Source of the DNA: Mercenaria mercenaria
Lineage: Eukaryota; Mollusca; Bivalvia; Venerida; Veneridae
Assembly (NCBI RefSeq): GCF_021730395.1
Contig: NC_069377.1
Coordinates: 37,898,501 to 37,962,500 of the forward strand
Length of the DNA stretch: 64,000 nucleotides
Direction: 5' to 3'
The notes below the pieces were generated by a model. That model was not told the origin of the DNA. It was given only the letters and a program-made list of their open reading frames with translations, and made no database searches. Below are positions 60,361-64,000 of this stretch, piece after piece. How positions within the stretch are numbered: the first letter of the stretch is position 1; every line of letters begins with the position of its first letter. A program made the translations under genes and the position numbers.

Positions 60361-60579
60361 TGCAAATTTTCCTGGAAAAGCCCCGTATTTTTGTACACGT
60401 GATTCAACGCCATCTTATTACTTATGATAGGATAAAGAACGCAATAGCGAATGGAAGCTTTCAATACTTAAAGACAAAGCTTAATTTACTGATGCAATTC
60501 TATAATTTTCGAGCGCAAAGCAGACGAGTTGTTTGCATTATCATCTTATCTCGAACTTCCTAAAGTCAAATTAACCTAC

Positions 60580-60732
60580 CTTTGGTCCAGAACTGTCATT
60601 GTAATAGGCCATATTATCATAGTTAAAGCCATACAGTACTTTAAAGCTACGTATGAACTTTAAATTTCCATCGTTCTGTAACCATCCCTGTATGATGACA
60701 CCTTCGACCAGCATGGGAAGCAACAAATTAAC
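60580..60732 (-). CDS. Exon: F5/8C domain, core strands
   Basis: The 51 codons, phase 0 on both sides, lie between acceptor CTCCAG and donor GTAGGT. The stretch LLPMLVEGVIIQGW followed by FIRSFKVLYG and MAYYND matches the discoidin core (V-x-G-V-I-x-Q-G, then S-Y-K-V-x-Y-S, then W-x-x-Y). F5/8C domains bind phospholipids, glycans or collagen in known proteins; the ligand here is unknown. Confidence 0.82.
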
Positions 60733-60904
60733 CTGGAGTAAATAATGAAAGAAAATCAAATCCTACTTCTCTAGTTTGTTCCTCTAAAATTTCTTACGAT
60801 TCGTTTCGCGTATCTCCGCCGACAAGCTAATTGTCGAGATTAGCAGATTAATACAGCGTTTGCCTTCAAAATCTGTTTATATCCCAGTCACAGGAACGCT
60901 ACGA

Positions 60905-61440
60905 ACTTCGAGCGGTATGTATTCAGTCGAATTTAAGCAAACTCGTAAGGCGGCTCATACGACCGTCGTACGAAGTTTTTGATCTTGTAGAGGACTCGAG
61001 TACTCGGTGAAAATATTTCACCAAGCTCCCGAGTTCGTAGAGATTTTCGAAGTCAGCCAGCTTGAAAGAGACCCGTACGGGAACCGCACGGCCCCGGAAG
61101 ACCTCATGCGGGCATCGCATCATGTCCGTGCGGATTTGGAAAACTGCGTGGCACGACTTTCGAAGGGGAATATTACGGTCAACGTTCTACGTCCGTACGA
61201 TATTAAAGACACCTGAGATGTCCGCACAGGGCTCGCAGGACGTTACGATCTCCTTACGGGCTCCGCACGACTTCCTTGGTGATTCAATGTGGTATAAAAA
61301 CACAGTACCAACGGACACCGTACAAACCCTGGCGAGCTCCGCACTTGTTTGCTATGTACGTACGGATACCATACAAATGCATACTCTAAAGTTTGTACGG
61401 GGGCGCCGCGTAGTTACAGAGACCACAAGGATTCTAAAAA
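60905..61440. repeat. CpG-rich patch built from GTACGG and CCGCACG words
   Basis: Much richer in G, C and CpG than its surroundings. Short words such as CGTACGG, CCGTACG and CCGCACG recur in both orientations (61073, 61084, 61190, 61262, 61318, 61360, 61396). It produces a 150-codon plus-strand ORF and overlapping minus ORFs with no family signature. It lies between F5/8C exons and is most likely a degenerate short-word repeat. Confidence 0.5.
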
Positions 61441-61784
61441 TGGTGTATTCGTACAATTTTTTAAAACGCTACGGTTTTGCGACCGAAATATCAATAACGG
61501 CGTATTTTAAGTGAAGTTGGATTTTTGCAAATTATTCCTTTCCCTTCTCAAGAGAGATACAAATTTATGTCTTTTTTACTTCAATAAGCACTTGAAGACT
61601 GGAGACCTTAAAAGTCTTATCATTTAAAGTTGAAATGTATTTATATGTATTACCATATTCAATGTATCCATACCGTTCATTTAAAAGTAATGTCAACTTT
61701 GTGTTCTTTGAAATCGCTGTTTGATTAATAATTAAATTAATTGATATGAATGCTTGAAAAAATATATGTAATAAATAAACTTAC

Positions 61785-61831
61785 CCGAACCATATAATCA
61801 TTGTTTTTCTCAGCGGGGATTTTATTTACAT
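61785..61831 (-). CDS. Exon 1 seen: F5/8C (discoidin) domain, middle part
   Basis: The minus strand reads NKIPAEKNNDYMVR and then a consensus donor GTAAGT, in phase 0. The motif W/I-P-A-E-x-N-x fits the segment of F5/8C domains just before the 'VDL ... VTGVITQG' strand, which is exactly what the next exon encodes. The 5' (high-coordinate) boundary is unsure: a dispersed repeat starts at about 61,830 and no good acceptor is visible, so the start given is approximate. The first third of the domain should be on an exon further right, which I did not find. Confidence 0.55.
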
Positions 61832-62950
61832 TGCCCTTAACACGTTTAAACCCCCAGTTACCTTTATATAGGTAACTGACCGTTCCAAGGCGGTGCCCCT
61901 ATTTCCAACTTGTTTTCCCTCCGTTTCGTATTTTGTGTTGCGTATGTTGTCATGTTTGATACTGGCATTCATTAATTGTCTGTGTAGTATTTTTGTGTTG
62001 CGTATGTAGTATTGTTTATTGTTGGCATTTTATTAGTATTGTCTTGTTTAACTTATTGAAAATAAGTGCGAGGTTGGTATGCCCTAAACGCGTTTAAACC
62101 CCCAGTTTCCTTTATATAGGTTACTGACTGTTCCAAGGCGGTGTCCCTATTTTCAACTGGTTGTTTTGTCTGCCTTGTATTTTCTGTTGCGTATGTTTTC
62201 TTGTTTGTTGTAAGCGATTCTCCTCCTTCTATTGCCCTCTCCTTTCCCTTCTATTTACGCTACGTTTTGCATCTCCTCATCCCCTCCCCCTTTACTTCTA
62301 GTAAGTTTTCGTGCCCCCCCCCCCTCCCCGCCTTGTTTTGGCAGCCGAATCCTAAGACGATACTTGATTGTTTTTTCCTACTTGTGTGGGTGCGTTTGTA
62401 TGCTTGTGAGTCTATAACGGTGCCCTACTGTTTTTCTATGTGTTGTTTGTTCGTTTTTCTATGTTATTCAGTTGATCGTAGTTGTGTGTATATCTTTGGA
62501 ACATGAGTGTCTTAGCTATTGTGGTTTACGTTGTAATGCGACTGTTTTTAAAGAACATGGCATTTCTTTGTATATTCGTCCTTGTTCAACTTTCCCCTTC
62601 GGGTTACCCCCACCCCCGACCACATTTTGCCCCTTACCATTTCCCTCCCCTTCATCTATATTTAGCATAAATTAATATGTACTTGTTGGATGTTTGAAGC
62701 AACCCGTCTGAAATATTTTTCCACGACAACTTCTTTTTGTTGTGGGCCTACTATACAAATGTGTGGCTCTGGGACTGTGTTTTTGGTGTTCTGTGCTTCC
62801 GAGAAATCTACCCTTACCCATTATCTTTTGAATTTCAAATTCAAGTCTCTGTGATATTAACTAAGGTATACATCTATGCAATATCATCTATGAAACCATA
62901 CACTGATTTGTCAAAGAATATTAAAATATTGCTCAATAAATAGCATTTTT
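61832..62950 (+). repeat. Direct repeats with hairpin, then pyrimidine-rich DNA
   Basis: ACGTTTAAACCCCCAGTTAC ... GACCGTTCCAAGGCGGTGCC occurs at 61840-61905 and again at 62088-62150. Each carries a GTTACC...GGTAAC or GTTTCC...GGTTAC stem around TTTATATA. Between and after, GTGTTGCGTATGT-type words recur. From 62215 to 62340 the plus strand is pyrimidine-rich with a C run. No exon recognised; the ORFs are low-complexity. Confidence 0.55.
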
Positions 62951-64000
62951 AGCCAAAATGAAAAGAACTTAAGAGGCAAACAAGTTGGTTTTTCGGCTGA
63001 AATTCAGAAATGTTTTTTTTTTCTTAAATATCGCAAAATATTAAATCTATCCCTACATCAGAAAAAAACAACAACTGTAAGCGTGGGGTTTACTGGAAAA
63101 TATTTATTGATGTAATAAATAATAATGCAGCATACAAATTTCTAAATATAGATAAAGGCTTGAACAATAAGTTAAATAATTCAAAAATATTCCTAGGCAA
63201 GGGGCCAGTTTCAATCAATGATTGGTCGAATGCCTCTATCCGCCCCCACCCCCACCCCTATAATAAAACTAAGCAAATTTATTAGAAACAGTAAATTATG
63301 CAGGTTTTAATTTGAAATTAAACCTCGCGTTTTAATATGCAGTTTAAAAGCCTTAAACCAAAAAATAAGAGATTATATTAGGAAAGTAATTAACGTTAGT
63401 AAAATCAAAGTAAAGAAATAATATCAATAAGATATAAGAATATATCAATCCAAACATTCACTTGTTCAGTACGTACGTATTGCGTGAAATATGCAGCGAT
63501 TTTAAAGTATTTTCTATGAACGGATTACATGAGAAAATGTTATTTTAAACAACTACAGACTTACAATATATGATTTGAGGCAAGAAAACTCAAACTTTAA
63601 ACTTAACGCGGAGCCTTAGCGGAACAGTTGACTTTCGAACCACTAACTTTAAAGTTCCATTATGCTTTTAATTTCTATTTTAAAGACGGATAAAACATCT
63701 TTCTAAATAGATGATATGCATACTTACATAGTTAGAAAAGCATTAATTAAATTTTTAAAATATGAACTGTTCTAATTAAAGCTATAAAAGGCGGTAACAA
63801 ATTATAGATTCAACTCAACATTAAAGTATCATCAATATGCAGACCTTCGACAAATGCTGAAGAAAATACTTATCAGAAATAGTATTTAACAAGAAATGAA
63901 TGTATTTTATGTTCATAACGGAAAATGGGGCAGCCACATTTTAAACAAAGGCATTACAATTTAAACCACATACTCTTAAAACCTAAATAGTGTTAGTTCC
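62951..64000. other. Right-end stretch, nothing recognised
   Basis: AT-rich; an ACCCCCACCCC run at about 63244. The missing N-terminal third of the F5/8C domain and the signal peptide should be here or beyond, but I found no convincing exon. Confidence 0.4.

Larger units (their letters stand above)
3071..61831 (-). other. Mosaic extracellular recognition gene (F5/8C-PAN-CUB-CUB-CTLD-LDLa x4-fibrinogen-like-LDLa), partial
   Basis: Twenty-two minus-strand exons can be joined into one reading frame of about 1,040 residues. Order by approximate residue: F5/8C 1-116, PAN 117-205, CUB1 206-333, CUB2 333-458, C-type lectin 458-607, LDLa1-4 607-795, neurexin-IV/CNTNAP-type fibrinogen-like region 795-995, LDLa5 995-1040. 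Each junction keeps phase, and the domain patterns run across the junctions, which is the main support that this is one gene. All domains are disulphide-rich and extracellular in known proteins, so the product should be secreted or the ectodomain of a membrane protein. No signal peptide, transmembrane segment, start or stop is inside the window. Introns reach about 12 kb and hold most of the repeats. I do not recognise an orthologue; the function (adhesion or pattern recognition) is inference. The main alternative is that two adjacent genes were joined, but phase continuity argues against that. Confidence 0.8.

Noticed and set aside
61062-61514. 150-codon plus-strand ORF
   Set aside because: Lies in a short-word CpG-rich repeat, overlaps open frames on other frames and the opposite strand, and shows no domain signature.
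62141-62675. Pro/Phe-rich ORFs
   Set aside because: They come from pyrimidine-rich low-complexity DNA following a dispersed repeat.
1-64000. CRISPR arrays, operons, bacterial signals, LTR retroelements
   Set aside because: None seen; tandem repeats here are eukaryotic mini- and microsatellites, and all reverse-transcriptase-type sequence fits a LINE or a Penelope-like element.

Overview
The window looks like metazoan DNA, most likely from a bivalve mollusc (a venerid-type clam is my guess). It is AT-rich, its genes have small exons in multi-kilobase introns, and it is crowded with tRNA-headed SINEs, fold-back elements and long non-coding repeats that start with an AACAAGAG-type motif and end in GACGGACGG runs. 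I know these as typical of bivalve genomes; the species assignment is inference. I see no bacterial genes, no CRISPR array and no LTR retroelement.

The main gene is on the minus strand and spans almost the whole window, from about 61.8 kb to 3.1 kb, and is open at both ends. I could chain 22 exons by reading domains and checking that every donor/acceptor pair keeps phase (about 1,040 residues). In order they encode the last two thirds of an F5/8-type-C (discoidin) domain, a PAN/apple domain, two CUB domains, a long-form C-type lectin domain, four LDL-receptor class A modules, a fibrinogen-like region of the kind seen in neurexin-IV/contactin-associated proteins, and a fifth LDLa module. Upstream of the discoidin part (N-terminus) and beyond the fifth LDLa (C-terminus, left of position 3,071) the gene leaves the window. 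I do not recognise a named orthologue. It reads as a mosaic secreted or cell-surface recognition protein.

Region by region. 0-15 kb: three 3' exons of the gene, with large intronic repeats (SINE with 14-bp target duplication at 3.9-4.2 kb, a 1.7-kb repeat at 5.9-7.6 kb, tandem repeat at 12.1-12.8 kb). 15-27 kb: an intron that holds a decayed non-LTR retrotransposon (LINE) on the plus strand with a SINE inside it, an 800-bp palindromic element in its putative leader, and an inverted pair of tRNA-like sequences just downstream. 27-35 kb: exons for the fibrinogen-like region and LDLa modules, two perfect small palindromes, and a minisatellite split by a terminal-inverted-repeat element. 35-38 kb: a three-level nest (minisatellite, Penelope-like element remnant, tandem-rich element). 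38-40.5 kb: LDLa1 and lectin exons. 40.5-48 kb: a very AT-rich intron with several short DNA-transposon derivatives and a weak candidate nested gene. 48-62 kb: CUB, PAN and discoidin exons among long simple-motif repeats. 62-64 kb: direct repeats and pyrimidine-rich DNA without recognised exons.

Exon ends are inferred from GT/AG sites and phase and could be off by a base or a few; no transcript evidence was available.
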